A stretch of DNA of 53,723 nucleotides from NCBI GenBank assembly GCA_016875335.1, contig VGRO01000017.1:1-53723 (forward strand), given 5' to 3'. Each line of letters opens with the position of its first letter. Positions within the stretch are counted from its first letter, which is position 1. Of the stretch, positions 38,095-48,586 are shown piece after piece. Both the position numbers and the translations under genes were made by a program. The stretch comes from Deltaproteobacteria bacterium (GTDB lineage Bacteria > Myxococcota_A > UBA9042). The notes beneath the pieces are model-generated. The model was not told the DNA's origin and searched no databases. It worked only from the letters and a program-made list of their open reading frames with translations.

Positions 38095-38755
38095 CCACCT
38101 TGCCGCGCGGACGCTTCGTGGTGCTCGAGGGCACCGACGGTGCCGGGACCACCACCCAGGGCGACCTGCTCGCCGCGCACCTGCGCGCGTGCGGACTGCA
38201 GGTCGTGCGCACGGCCCAGCCCTCAGAGCTCGACGGCGGCCAACTCATCCGCCGCATCCTGCGCGGCGAAATCCGCGACGGCGACCGGTCCATCGACCCG
38301 GCGGCCGTTGCGCTGCTGTTTGCGGCCGACCGCGTCGATCACGGCCGGCGCGTGGTGGAACCGGCGTTGCAGCGCGGCGCGTGGGTGGTGTGCGACCGGC
38401 ACCTGGGCAGTTCGCTGGCGTTTCAGGTCAGCGATGGTCAGGCTGCGGGGCTGGCGGTGGACCCGGCGTGGGTGTTGGCGATCAACCGCCACGCGCTGCA
38501 AGCCGACCTGTCGCTGTGGCTCGACGTGCCAGTGGCGGTGGCCATCGAGCGCATCGCCGCGCGGGGCAAGCCGCTCGAACGCTTCGAGACCGAGGCGATG
38601 CTGACCCGGGTGCGCGACCGCTACGCCGCCCTGTGTGCCGATCCGCCCGCGGTCCTCGGCCGCGTGGTGCGCATCGATGCCTCGGCTGCACAGCCAACCG
38701 TTGCTTGTGCTATACGTCAAAGCCTCGACGACGTTTTTGGTCGCCCCGAGTCCCG

Positions 38756-38759
<4 letters not shown>
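38091..38759 (+). CDS. tmk: Thymidylate kinase with altered P-loop
   Basis: dTMP to dTDP kinase, essential for DNA precursors. 222 residues. The P-loop reads G-T-D-G-A-G-T-T-T-Q (14-23), so the canonical Walker lysine is Thr20. The rest looks normal: D-R-H-L-G-S-S-L-A-F-Q near 103-113, corresponding to the D-R-Y motif, and an Arg-containing lid near 160. The codons are unambiguous (GGG ACC ACC ACC). It is coupled by 4-base overlaps to both neighbours. It may be a recognised lineage variant or a kinase with altered chemistry. Confidence 0.9.
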
Positions 38760-40765
<2,006 letters not shown>

Positions 40766-40834
40766 CGGTCGACCGTCAGCCGCTGGCGAGTCCAAGCTAC
40801 GCGCTACGGGTGCGCACCGCAATGAACTGAATCA

Positions 40835-40855
40835 GGGCGCCGCGACCGACGGCGC
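40835..40855. terminator. Hairpin between the kinase gene and the FGE-fold lipoprotein gene
   Basis: Perfect 7-bp stem GGCGCCG / CGGCGCC with loop CGACCGA, in the 150-base gap between convergent stops. There is no U-tract, so it is a candidate bidirectional terminator. Confidence 0.4.
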
Positions 40856-40915
40856 CGATAGGGCCAAGATCGAAAGCGACCCGACCGCACGCCATCCGCA
40901 TCAAGGCACCTGCAA

Positions 40916-42037
40916 CTACAGCGACTTGGCGCAGCGGAATCCCCAATGCGTTTGCGGATTGCCGGTCGGCTCGACGGCTTGGCTGCGGTTGTCAAAGCGA
41001 CCATCGCAGGCCATCTTGTCGGCGCTGCCGCTGTGGTTGTAGTAGCTGCCGCCGCGCACGACGCGATGCTGCGCAAAGTTCTTGCCCAGTGGGTAGCCAG
41101 GCAAGGGCGCGCTGTCGGCAAGGCGGCGGGCACAGATCGGGGTCTCGCAGGGCTGATAGCAATTGGGCTTGCTCTTCTCGGTCGAACCGGCGCCGCACTT
41201 GCACGGTTGGCATTGACTGGCGCACTCGGCCTTGGCCTTGATCTGCAGGCAGGACTTGCAGCCCTCGCACGTGTAAGGGTTGTCCGGGTTGGCAAGGTCA
41301 CAGGTCAGTTGCTTGACCGAATCGCTGGAGGTGTACTCCGCCACGTTGCCCGCGAGGTCGAAGACCTTGACGCCACCGATGACCACGACGTCGTCCACGG
41401 ACGACTCCACGGGTTTCGTCAGCTGCAGGCCACCGTTGCATTGCGCGATGTTGACGTCCTTGTCGCACTTTTTCAGGGCCGGCTGAAATCCAGGCTCCGC
41501 CCAGGGGTAGATGCGCTTTTCGCCGACGGTCTTGGCCGCGCCGCCGGCCGCGACCTCCCATTCAAATTCGGTGGGCAGGCGCTTTCCGGCAAACTTGCAG
41601 TATTCCTCGGCCTGCTTGTGGCGGACCATCACCACCGGATAGCGGTCGTAGCGCGAGTTGGTGTAGTAGTCCGGAATGCCGCTTGGACCGTTGTCGCCAG
41701 CGGGCTTGGAGCACTGCTCCATGGCGTCACAGTGCCCGTACTGCTCAATAGTGACTTCGTGGACGTCGATCGCAAACGGCTTGAGATCGACGGTCGCCGT
41801 CGGTTGGCTGGGGTCGAAGGTTTGGTTGGTTTCGCAGGCGGCGCCCTGCGGGATGTTGCAGCCCTGTTCGCCGGTGCCGAACAAGTAGGCTCCGGCCACC
41901 TGCACAGTGGCCATGGCGGTGAGCTTGGGTGGATCCCTGCCCGTAGCGCAGGTGCAGGCCAGCAGCGCAGCCGCGGCCCAGAGCGCCAGCCGTCCCAGAA
42001 TGCCCATCGACGAGGCCCGCGGCGGTGCAGCCATCAT
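40916..42037 (-). CDS. Lipoprotein with FGE-sulfatase fold
   Basis: A 373-residue secreted protein. The signal peptide ends in L-L-A-C-T-C, probably lipidated. A formylglycine-generating-enzyme-like domain spans the mature part: D-V-H-E-V-T-I near 91-97, R-L-P-T-E-F-E-W near 149-156, D-L-A-G-N-V-A-E near 227-234, R-G-G-S-Y-Y near 329-334 and W-G-F-R-C near 365-369. A Cys-rich insert of about 60 residues (about 245-305, roughly a dozen Cys) interrupts it. The FGE active-site cysteine pair is not apparent. ATG 42037 overlaps the upstream stop (ATGA), so it is the last gene of the sigma-factor operon. It is related in domain type to the C-terminus of the giant protein at 18800. Confidence 0.87.
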   Translation of the reverse strand: MMAAPPRASSMGILGRLALWAAAALLACTCATGRDPPKLTAMATVQVAGAYLFGTGEQGCNIPQGAACETNQTFDPSQPTATVDLKPFAIDVHEVTIEQYGHCDAMEQCSKPAGDNGPSGIPDYYTNSRYDRYPVVMVRHKQAEEYCKFAGKRLPTEFEWEVAAGGAAKTVGEKRIYPWAEPGFQPALKKCDKDVNIAQCNGGLQLTKPVESSVDDVVVIGGVKVFDLAGNVAEYTSSDSVKQLTCDLANPDNPYTCEGCKSCLQIKAKAECASQCQPCKCGAGSTEKSKPNCYQPCETPICARRLADSAPLPGYPLGKNFAQHRVVRGGSYYNHSGSADKMACDGRFDNRSQAVEPTGNPQTHWGFRCAKSL

Positions 42038-43227
42038 TTGGGCTTGACCTCAAGGCCACCGAACGGGCCGACTTGTTCACCGGGCGGATGGACTGCCCCT
42101 TCCGTTAGTTCTTCAGGCGGAATGCCTTGCTGTAGCGCGTCCCACACCACCAGCACCAGGCCGAGACCGACCGCCCCGCCACCAGCGCGGTAGCCCAGGT
42201 TCTGCAGGTTCTCGAACTTCTGAAATGTAGGCGTTCCGCGGTATTCCTGGTTGGCCGTCCACGAGGCGGCGCCGCCGCCGCCCACAGCCAAAGCGCCGAG
42301 CACGATCAGCGGCCAGCCGAGGTAGCTTCGAAAACTCGCCACCCTTTCGGTGCGCTTGAGGTGCACGAACAGCTTGACCACGCGGTCGTCGGGCACCTGG
42401 GCCTGATGGCCGCTGGTCCTGTAGCCCAGCCGCGCCAGCGTGACCTGGTGCGGTCCAGGCTCAACGTCCAACACGCCGGCAAAGGGTGTGACGGCGGCCA
42501 CTTTGCCGTCCACCACGACCTGCGCGCCTTTGACATTGCACCATACACTGATGCCCCCGCGTTTGACGATGGATTTCATGGACAGCACCACGGCGACCCT
42601 GCCGGTCAGCGGCACGTCGAGGTCGGCGTCCAGGTCCGAGTGCTTGGGTAGCTTGAGCACGATCTTGTGGCGACCGGGCTGCATGCGGGTGACGAACGGG
42701 GTCGAGCCAAGGGTGACGCCCCCTGCGAGCACCTGGGCCCCTGGGGGCATCGATTGGATCGACACCTCAGGCAGCGCTTCGTAGGCCCGGCGCTTGAGGT
42801 CGTCGATTTGGCGCAAGGTGTCGGCGCGGTCCGGCGACTCGAGGCCACTGTTCTGCTGGCGATAGGTTTCGAGATAGCGCTCCAGCTGTTGGACGGCTTC
42901 GGCGTATTCTGCAAGCTTTTCCTTGCACTTGGCCATGTTGTACAAGAACGCAGGGCGCGGCTGCACCGCAAAAGCCTTCTCGAACAGCGCGAACGCCTGA
43001 CCGTATTTCTTGTCCTTGTACGCGAGCTTGGCCTCGTCGCTCAGCCTGTCGGCCTCAGCGACAGCGGGGTCCACCGGGACGGGCGGCGGGGCGGCCTCTG
43101 CGGCAGGCGGCGGCGGTGGCGGTGCTGCGTCGTCCGCCAGAACCCCGGTTGCGATGAACGGGGCGGCCAGCCACAGGCACGCGGCCACCGCAGCAGTTCG
43201 CCTGGATGTGCACGCCAACGATGTCAC
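42034..43227 (-). CDS. Secreted TPR and PEGA-domain membrane protein
   Basis: 397 residues. A signal peptide ends near residue 29 (G-V-L-A-D), followed by a Pro-rich stretch. One or two TPR-like repeats follow near 58-110 (Y-G-Q-A-F-A-L-F-E-K-A-F, A-E-Y-A-E-A-V-Q-Q-L-E-R-Y-L). Two PEGA domains follow (S-M-P-P-G-A-Q-V-L near 140-148, and a second near 220), then two hydrophobic segments near 300-320 and 345-365. The start is the GTG at 43227 with AGGA upstream; the open frame continues to 43746 but in a shadow of the previous gene. In other myxobacteria such TPR-PEGA proteins sit beside Ser/Thr kinases and sigma factors; a role in envelope sensing is likely. Confidence 0.8.
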   Translation of the reverse strand: MTSLACTSRRTAAVAACLWLAAPFIATGVLADDAAPPPPPPAAEAAPPPVPVDPAVAEADRLSDEAKLAYKDKKYGQAFALFEKAFAVQPRPAFLYNMAKCKEKLAEYAEAVQQLERYLETYRQQNSGLESPDRADTLRQIDDLKRRAYEALPEVSIQSMPPGAQVLAGGVTLGSTPFVTRMQPGRHKIVLKLPKHSDLDADLDVPLTGRVAVVLSMKSIVKRGGISVWCNVKGAQVVVDGKVAAVTPFAGVLDVEPGPHQVTLARLGYRTSGHQAQVPDDRVVKLFVHLKRTERVASFRSYLGWPLIVLGALAVGGGGAASWTANQEYRGTPTFQKFENLQNLGYRAGGGAVGLGLVLVVWDALQQGIPPEELTEGAVHPPGEQVGPFGGLEVKPK

Positions 43228-43333
43228 CGTGAATTCCTGATTTGCGAGCGCGCCAAGCGCAGACCGTGGCGGTCTGTAAACGGTTCGCAGCCTGCCAAAG
43301 ATAGCACGCAGCCGCGAGCGCTGACAACGCCGG

Positions 43334-43813
43334 CTACCTGTCGACGGCCGTGCAGATGATGATGAGTTTGTCGCCCCAAGGCCGCACGTCCAGCGTGCGA
43401 CCGCCCGGCGCCACCGACCGCACCGTGCGCGATTTGGGCAGTTCGAGCTGGTGGCGGACCCGCAGCGGCGGACCCGCAACCAATTCCAGAAGGTGCAGCG
43501 CCAGTTCTGCGCCATCAGGCAGCTTGACGGCCTGGCGCTGGCCGACCCCCAAGCGCATCGGGTGGATACCGACCAGGGCAAACGTGTTGAATTCCTGGTG
43601 CAAGGTCTCCAATTCGCGTTTGAGGTCGGCCAGTTTCGGATCCACCTTGGGCGCTGGCGCCTTGCTGCCCTCGATGACGCGCACGGTGAAGCCTGCCGTG
43701 GCCGCCTGAGCGCGCGCGTGTGTTGGCGCGAGCACCCAGGTCGCACAGCAGAGGGCCGCCAGCGTCATCCACAGACGGCGACCGCACTGATGCCTTGGCG
43801 TGAGGTTGCGCAT
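43334..43813 (-). CDS. Small secreted protein, unknown
   Basis: 159 residues with a clear signal peptide that ends near A-R-A-Q-A (about residue 36). The mature protein starts with a short beta region, a helix (L-A-D-L-K-R-E-L-E-T-L-H near 62-73) that could form a coiled coil, then a beta-rich domain ending in L-I-I-I-C-T-A-V-D-R. No family recognised. Its start overlaps the anti-sigma stop by one base, so it is translated within the same operon. There is a 106-base gap to the next gene. Confidence 0.75.
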   Translation of the reverse strand: MRNLTPRHQCGRRLWMTLAALCCATWVLAPTHARAQAATAGFTVRVIEGSKAPAPKVDPKLADLKRELETLHQEFNTFALVGIHPMRLGVGQRQAVKLPDGAELALHLLELVAGPPLRVRHQLELPKSRTVRSVAPGGRTLDVRPWGDKLIIICTAVDR

Positions 43814-44412
43814 CAGCCCTCCCCTGGCATGGCGTCGGCGAAATGCCAGATGACCGTCGGCCGGTCCGGTTCGGCCGCCGGCTTGACGGTGATGGACTCG
43901 CCGTCCACCTCCATTTCTTCAATGATCACTGGCTGATCTCCGAGCACCGCATCTTCGGCCACCGCGGCGGCGTTGGCGGTGCGCGGATCCATCGCCGCGG
44001 GCCGCAGCGCCACGCCGATCCACACCGCAGCCACCACCGCGGCGCCAAAGGCCACGCTGACCTTGCCAAACCCGAATGCGCGCAGCCATCCGATGGGGTC
44101 GAACCCAGTGGCCTTGTCGGGCGCGGGGGCTGGGCGCGGCGCGGGCGGAATCCGCGTCATCACCCGGCCGCGCACCATGGACAGATCGGCGGTCACCCGC
44201 GCGGCGGCGGCCTCGCCTACGACCAGTTCGCGCACTGCCGCTTTGGTTGCGCGCACGTCGTCGGCGATGGCGCGTGCGGCCGGGTTGTCGGCGAGCAACC
44301 CCTCGGCGGTCCGCTGGCGGCCGGGATCGTTCGCCAGCTCGCCGTCCACGTACAGCAGGACCAGTTCCAGATCGGCGTCGTCGAGCTCCGACAGTGTAGA
44401 GAACTCAGACAC
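43813..44412 (-). CDS. Anti-sigma factor, transmembrane
   Basis: 199 residues. An N-terminal helical domain (L-V-L-L-Y-V-D-G-E-L near 16-25) has the length and pattern of anti-sigma domains that clamp ECF sigma factors; it lacks the zinc H-x3-C-x2-C motif. One membrane helix lies near 113-133, and a short external Pro/Glu-rich tail follows. The start is GTG 44412 with GAGGAGG upstream, and it overlaps the sigma-factor stop by eight bases, the usual coupling of a sigma and its inhibitor. The trigger, presumably envelope stress, is unknown. Confidence 0.85.
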   Translation of the reverse strand: MSEFSTLSELDDADLELVLLYVDGELANDPGRQRTAEGLLADNPAARAIADDVRATKAAVRELVVGEAAAARVTADLSMVRGRVMTRIPPAPRPAPAPDKATGFDPIGWLRAFGFGKVSVAFGAAVVAAVWIGVALRPAAMDPRTANAAAVAEDAVLGDQPVIIEEMEVDGESITVKPAAEPDRPTVIWHFADAMPGEG

Positions 44413-45004
44413 GGGTCGCCTCCTCGCGGTAGTCGGCCAACTCGACCTGCAACCGCTTGCGGGCATAGAACAATCGGCTCATCACGGTGCCCCTCGGGAT
44501 GCCCATCTCGTCGGCGATCTCCTGGTAGGAGTAGCCGTGTACGTCGCACAACAACACGCACTGGCGGTGCGTCTCGGGCAACGTCGCAAGCGCGCGCTCG
44601 AGCCGATCGCCCAGTTGCGATCGCGCCCGCTCTTGCAACGGACTGGCCCGGCCGAACGTGCCGACGGCCGGGAGATCGGTTTCCGCCATGTCGTCGGCCG
44701 ACACGCGGTCGTCGAGTTCTTCGGCGCGGCGGGTGCGGCGGCGGCGCAGGCGGTCGATGCAGCCGTTGGCGGCGATGCGGAATACCCACGCCCGAAAATT
44801 CGAGTCGCGACGGAACATGTCCATGTGCGTGAACACCTTGAGAAAGGTGTCCTGGACCATGTCCATGGCCTCGGCGTCGTTGTGCAGGTGCGACATGCAC
44901 AGGTTGTAGATCGGCCGCTTGAGCCGATCCACCAACTCGCCGAAGGCGGCGCGGTCGCCATCGAGGGCTGCGTTGACCAAGGCTTGTTCGCGCTCGTCCA
45001 CCAC
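44405..45004 (-). CDS. ECF RNA polymerase sigma factor
   Basis: Extracytoplasmic-function sigma factor of 199 residues. Region 2 is at ~25-90 (Y-N-L-C-M-S-H-L near 33-40, D-M-V-Q-D-T-F-L-K-V-F near 48-58, F-R-A-W-V-F-R-I-A near 70-78). Region 4 is at ~130-190 (L-P-E-T-H-R-Q-C-V-L-L near 143-153, Y-S-Y-Q-E-I-A-D-E-M-G near 158-168). It is RpoE-like in overall form. It heads a five-gene operon: anti-sigma factor, small secreted protein, TPR-PEGA protein, FGE-fold lipoprotein. Autoregulation is typical for such units but no ECF promoter could be fixed here. Confidence 0.94.
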   Translation of the reverse strand: MVDEREQALVNAALDGDRAAFGELVDRLKRPIYNLCMSHLHNDAEAMDMVQDTFLKVFTHMDMFRRDSNFRAWVFRIAANGCIDRLRRRRTRRAEELDDRVSADDMAETDLPAVGTFGRASPLQERARSQLGDRLERALATLPETHRQCVLLCDVHGYSYQEIADEMGIPRGTVMSRLFYARKRLQVELADYREEATRV

Positions 45005-45045
45005 GGAAGCCGCGCTCCAGACGCGGGCAACGTCCGCGCAGGCCG

Positions 45046-45076
45046 ATTATTCACCGAATCGCCGGACCTGCGCCAA
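45046..45076 (-). promoter_or_regulatory. Candidate promoter of the ECF operon
   Basis: Minus-strand TTGGCG (45071-45076) and AATAAT (45046-45051), 19 bases apart, about 40 bases upstream of the sigma-factor start. The -10 is good (five of six) but the spacer is long, so confidence is low. Confidence 0.3.
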
Positions 45077-45159
45077 TTGCGGCGCACTGCCACCCCGCGC
45101 ATTCCGCGGCCACCTGTGGCAAAACACGGCGCGGTCCCCCGTGGGACGCGAGGTGAACG

Positions 45160-46698
45160 ATGCGGCGAGCCGTTCGTGGTCCGTGGATCGCAACGCTGGC
45201 GTTGGCCAGCTGGGCCTGTGCGAAGTCGAACCCGGCGCCGCCCGCGCCTGGCGCCGAACCATCGGCTGCGGTGCTGAGCGCCCCGGAAGCAGCCACAACA
45301 GCGGTACACGCCGCCGAGTCTGCGACCGAGGCCGTTGCGCCCGCGGAGGCGCCAAGCCCGGTGGCCTTGCCGCCAGCGCCCAGCGTGACCGAGGCCGAGG
45401 TGCGCGGCCTGCTCGACCTGTGGCTCGCCGCCCAGAACCAAGGCGATTTCGCGACCTACCAGGGCCTGTACGCCGCCCGCATGACCGGTGTGCGGCGCGT
45501 GGGAACCGTGCGCCGGCAGTTTTCGCGCGCGGGGTGGATGGCCGACCGCAAGCGCATGTTCGGCAAGGCGATGCGCGTGCAGGTGCAGGACGTGCAGATG
45601 GCGATCGCGGCCGGCATCGGCCAGGTGCGGTTTGTCCAGACGTTCGAGACGGGGACCTTTCGCGACAAGGGACCCAAGGCGTGGATGGTCGCCAAGCAGT
45701 TCGATACGCCGCGCATCGTCCGCGAGGAAATGTTGGGCTCGGTCGTGGCACCCGGCGAACCCGCGCTGCCGCCGCCCGCCGAGCAACTCGCGTTGGCGAT
45801 GCGGGTCGGCGCGTCCATCTGGCTCACCATAGACGCTGTGCCCTCGGCCGTGGACGCATCCCCGACCCTGGCGCAGCAAGGCGGAGTCTGGGCCGCCGCC
45901 GCGCCTCTGGACTGGTCCGGTGCGCGCATGCCGTGGAAGGACCGTGACGTGGTCGTGTACGGCCAGACCGGCGAAGTGTGCCGCGGCCAGGTGGTCGAGG
46001 TGGCGGCGATCGCCCGGGCCGTCCCGCATTTTGGGCAAGTGCAGGATTGGACGGAGGGTCCGGTGACCCGGCGGCCCGCGGCCGACGCGATCGCTCGCGC
46101 GGTGTGGGACCTCGGCAAGGGCGACGCTGTGACAGCGGTGCGGGTGCAGCCCTACGGGACGCCTGGAAACCGCTCGGACTGCCCCAAGGCCTTGTTCGGC
46201 CGGTTTGCGCAACTTGCGGCACCGCGGTTCTTGGGTCGGGACGACACCAAGGCTGGCCAACTGCGAGAGACCGCCCTCGCGACCCTGCGCGCCGAGCGCG
46301 CGTTTGCCGACATCCAGCGCATCTACAGCAGCGAGGTGGAACCGCCGCGGGCGCTGACCTGGGACCAGTACCAACACGCGGTGACGCAGGTGGTGTCGTT
46401 CGAGGGCCGCGGCGTCCGCCTGGTCGTGACCCGTGCGCAGGCCGGCGAGCCCTGCGGCGGCTTCTGGGGCTCGCATCTCGCGATCTGGACCGCGCGACCG
46501 CGGCCACCGGACAACTACACACTGCTGCTGGCGAGCGACCCGGCGGCCGGCGGCGAGGTCTTGCCCGAGGCCGCGGTGGACGTCGACGGCGACGGGCGCT
46601 ACGAACTGGTCGCGCCTGATCGGGTGTGGCGCCAGGTCGGCCCGGCGTGGCGGCCTGTGCGCACGTGGACGGTGCCGGACTACGACTGCCCCTGTTGA
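45160..46698 (+). CDS. Lipoprotein with NTF2-like domain
   Basis: 512 residues; the signal peptide ends in A-S-W-A-C near residue 20, then a long Ala/Pro/Glu-rich linker to about residue 75. Residues ~85-180 resemble an NTF2-like domain (L-L-D-L-W-L-A-A-Q-N near 84-93, F-A-T-Y-Q-G-L-Y near 97-104) of the kind found beside L,D-transpeptidases. The C-terminal ~300 residues are unassigned and end in a D-V-D-G-D-G-R-Y-E loop, FG-GAP-like, then a Cys-Pro-Cys tail. GAGGTGAAC precedes the ATG. It diverges from the sigma-factor operon and could share its regulation. Confidence 0.82.
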   Translation: MRRAVRGPWIATLALASWACAKSNPAPPAPGAEPSAAVLSAPEAATTAVHAAESATEAVAPAEAPSPVALPPAPSVTEAEVRGLLDLWLAAQNQGDFATYQGLYAARMTGVRRVGTVRRQFSRAGWMADRKRMFGKAMRVQVQDVQMAIAAGIGQVRFVQTFETGTFRDKGPKAWMVAKQFDTPRIVREEMLGSVVAPGEPALPPPAEQLALAMRVGASIWLTIDAVPSAVDASPTLAQQGGVWAAAAPLDWSGARMPWKDRDVVVYGQTGEVCRGQVVEVAAIARAVPHFGQVQDWTEGPVTRRPAADAIARAVWDLGKGDAVTAVRVQPYGTPGNRSDCPKALFGRFAQLAAPRFLGRDDTKAGQLRETALATLRAERAFADIQRIYSSEVEPPRALTWDQYQHAVTQVVSFEGRGVRLVVTRAQAGEPCGGFWGSHLAIWTARPRPPDNYTLLLASDPAAGGEVLPEAAVDVDGDGRYELVAPDRVWRQVGPAWRPVRTWTVPDYDCPC

Positions 46699-47097
46699 AT
46701 TCCGCCCGGTCGCGCGCAGGCGTCCGCGCCTGCTTCGGGCCCAACTGAGGGTGTTGAGAACGCCAGTGTCTGCCTGCCCGGGCCCTGTGCCTGGCCCCGT
46801 ACCTGCCCCTGCGCCTGACTGCCGCCACAGCGCCAAACTCGCGTCTGGACGAGACCGGCGGCTGCTGACCCTGACGACCCAGGATTGCCACGGTCCTTCG
46901 CGGCCGTTGCTGGCTGCCGAGGACGGCGACCCGGCTGCAGCACTGCCGCAGTCCCACGGACACCGCGACCGCAGAGGTTTCAGAGTCAGCCGGCTGCGCC
47001 GGACAGGTCCAGGCCCAGGCCCAGGTGCAGGGTCGGCCGGCGCCCACGACGCCGCAATGCCCTTGGCACGCCGCGCAATCCCTGTCACCCTGCGGCG
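46699..47097. other. 399-base gap without a gene
   Basis: No plausible ORF. It opens with a perfect hairpin (see the terminator at 46716). A C-rich tract at about 46770-46818 built on CCTG, and a G-rich tract with repeated GGCCCAGG at about 47004-47032, are partly complementary, so a transcript could fold across ~230 bases. I cannot assign a role. Confidence 0.4.
46716..46733 (+). terminator. Hairpin after the NTF2-like lipoprotein gene
   Basis: Perfect 7-bp stem GCAGGCG / CGCCTGC with loop TCCG, 17 bases after the stop at 46698 and followed by TTCGGGC. It is short of a real U-tract. Confidence 0.45.
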
Positions 47098-47796
47098 ATG
47101 GCCGGCGGGCGACCCACCATTGTGCTTTTCGACGTCGATGGCACGCTCGTGCAGACTGGCGGCGCGGGTCGCCGGGCGATGGAACATGGCTTCGCGCAGG
47201 TGACCGGGCGGCCCGATGCCTGCACTGGGTTTTCGCTCGCCGGCATGACCGATCGCGCCATCGCGCGCGCTGGGCTGCGCGCCGTGGGGACCGCCGACAC
47301 CGAGGCGGCCATCGACGCGGTGCTGGCGGCCTACCTGGGGGCGCTGGACCGGGAGTTGGCGGGGGCCGACGGCTATCGCGTGCTCGACGGCGTGGTCGAA
47401 TTGCTTGCGGCGCTGGCGGGCCGGCCGGACCTCGCGGTCGGCTTGGGTACCGGGAACCTGCGCGACGGCGCCCGTCTCAAGCTCGCGCGCGGCAACCTTT
47501 GGCGATGTTTCGGCTTTGGCGGGTTTGGCTGCGATGCCGAAGACCGCGTGGCGCTGGTGCGGGCCGGCGCCGAGCGCGGTGCGCAGGCCTTGGGCGCGCC
47601 GCTCGATCACTGCGCGGTGTGGGTGGTCGGCGACACGGCAAGGGACGTCAACGCTGCGCATGGAAACGGTTTTTTCTGTCTCGCAGTTGCCTCGGGCGGC
47701 GCGGACCTGGCTGCGCTGCGGCAATGCGGGCCGCGGGCCGCCGTGGCCACGTTGGCCGACTCTGCCGTTGTTTCGTTGCTTTCGGGCGCGGCCTGA
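47098..47796 (+). CDS. HAD-family phosphatase (phosphoglycolate phosphatase-like)
   Basis: 232-residue haloacid dehalogenase-type hydrolase. Motif I is F-D-V-D-G-T with nucleophile Asp12 and acid Asp14. The helical cap follows at ~18-85. Motif II is L-G-T-G-N-L near 117-122, and motif IV is V-V-G-D-T-A-R-D-V near 178-186. The closest groups are Gph and PpaX, but substrate cannot be told from sequence. The ATG at 47098 opens the conserved core; the open frame from 46885 runs back into the gene-free gap. The next gene, exbB-like, starts 60 bases on. Confidence 0.9.
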   Translation: MAGGRPTIVLFDVDGTLVQTGGAGRRAMEHGFAQVTGRPDACTGFSLAGMTDRAIARAGLRAVGTADTEAAIDAVLAAYLGALDRELAGADGYRVLDGVVELLAALAGRPDLAVGLGTGNLRDGARLKLARGNLWRCFGFGGFGCDAEDRVALVRAGAERGAQALGAPLDHCAVWVVGDTARDVNAAHGNGFFCLAVASGGADLAALRQCGPRAAVATLADSAVVSLLSGAA

Positions 47797-47856
47797 CGTC
47801 GTGGCCGGCGGCCGACCGGTTGCTTCCCTGCGGCTGCCCGCCTACCCTTGCCGCCG

Positions 47857-48579
47857 ATGAGTGCCCTTGCCGTGCCAGTTTCCCTCCTGCTCCTGGCCCA
47901 AGTCGAAATGGACCCGATGACCGCCGCCTTGCAGTCGCGCGGCATGGTCCTTTTCGTGTTGGTGGCCCTGGTCATCCTGTCGGTGGTGTCGTGGGTCATC
48001 ATTGGCAGCCGCGCCATCGCGCTGCGCGCCCTGCGCAAGGAGACGGCGGTCTTTCGGGGCCAGTTCGCTGAGTTGCTCAAGACGGCCGACCTGACGACCG
48101 CCGCCGAACACTTGGGCAAGAAGCACGTCAGCCTGCCGCACACACGGATTTTGGCCACTGTGCTCAAGGAGTTGCATCAACTCGAAGTGCTGGGCCCCCT
48201 GCGCGAGGAAGACCTCGACAGCCTGGAGCGCGCGATGCGCCGGACCGCCGAGCCGTTGGTCGACGACCTCGAATCCGGTCTGCAACTGCTGGCCACGACC
48301 GCGACCGCTGCCCCGTTCATGGGCCTTTTCGGCACCGTGTGGGGCATCATGGGCGCATTTGGCGGGCTGGCCGACACCGGCACCATCTTGCAAACGGTCG
48401 CCCCGCACATCGCACAGGCGTTGGTGGCGACCGCGGTCGGGTTGCTGGCGGCGATTCCGGCTTCCATCGCGTACAACGGGCTTGGGCGCATCGTGCGACG
48501 GTTGGTCACCGACCTCGACTGCTTTGCCGAAGAGCTGCTGATCCAGATCCGCAGGCGCCACCTGCGATCGAAAGACTGA
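47857..48579 (+). CDS. ExbB/TolQ-type proton channel subunit
   Basis: 240 residues with three membrane helices (near 25-50, 145-170 and 180-205). The conserved pore segment A-T-A-A-P-F-M-G-L-F-G-T-V-W-G near 147-161 is intact. In the family, five of these surround two ExbD/TolR helices and use proton flow to energise an outer-membrane link. ATG 47857 is preferred over the in-frame TTG at 47848. It is followed by exbD- and tonB-like genes at 7- and 3-base gaps. Confidence 0.94.
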   Translation: MSALAVPVSLLLLAQVEMDPMTAALQSRGMVLFVLVALVILSVVSWVIIGSRAIALRALRKETAVFRGQFAELLKTADLTTAAEHLGKKHVSLPHTRILATVLKELHQLEVLGPLREEDLDSLERAMRRTAEPLVDDLESGLQLLATTATAAPFMGLFGTVWGIMGAFGGLADTGTILQTVAPHIAQALVATAVGLLAAIPASIAYNGLGRIVRRLVTDLDCFAEELLIQIRRRHLRSKD

Positions 48580-48586
48580 GCACGCG

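Noticed and set aside
46770..47032. Long-range RNA fold between C-rich and G-rich tracts as a riboswitch
   Set aside because: Pairing is only about two thirds along the tracts and no known aptamer core is seen; kept only as a note in the gap entry.
44482..47724. Minus-strand frame of over 1000 codons spanning the sigma gene, a lipoprotein gene and the HAD gene
   Set aside because: It crosses two divergent real genes and a gene-free gap; no domain is visible.
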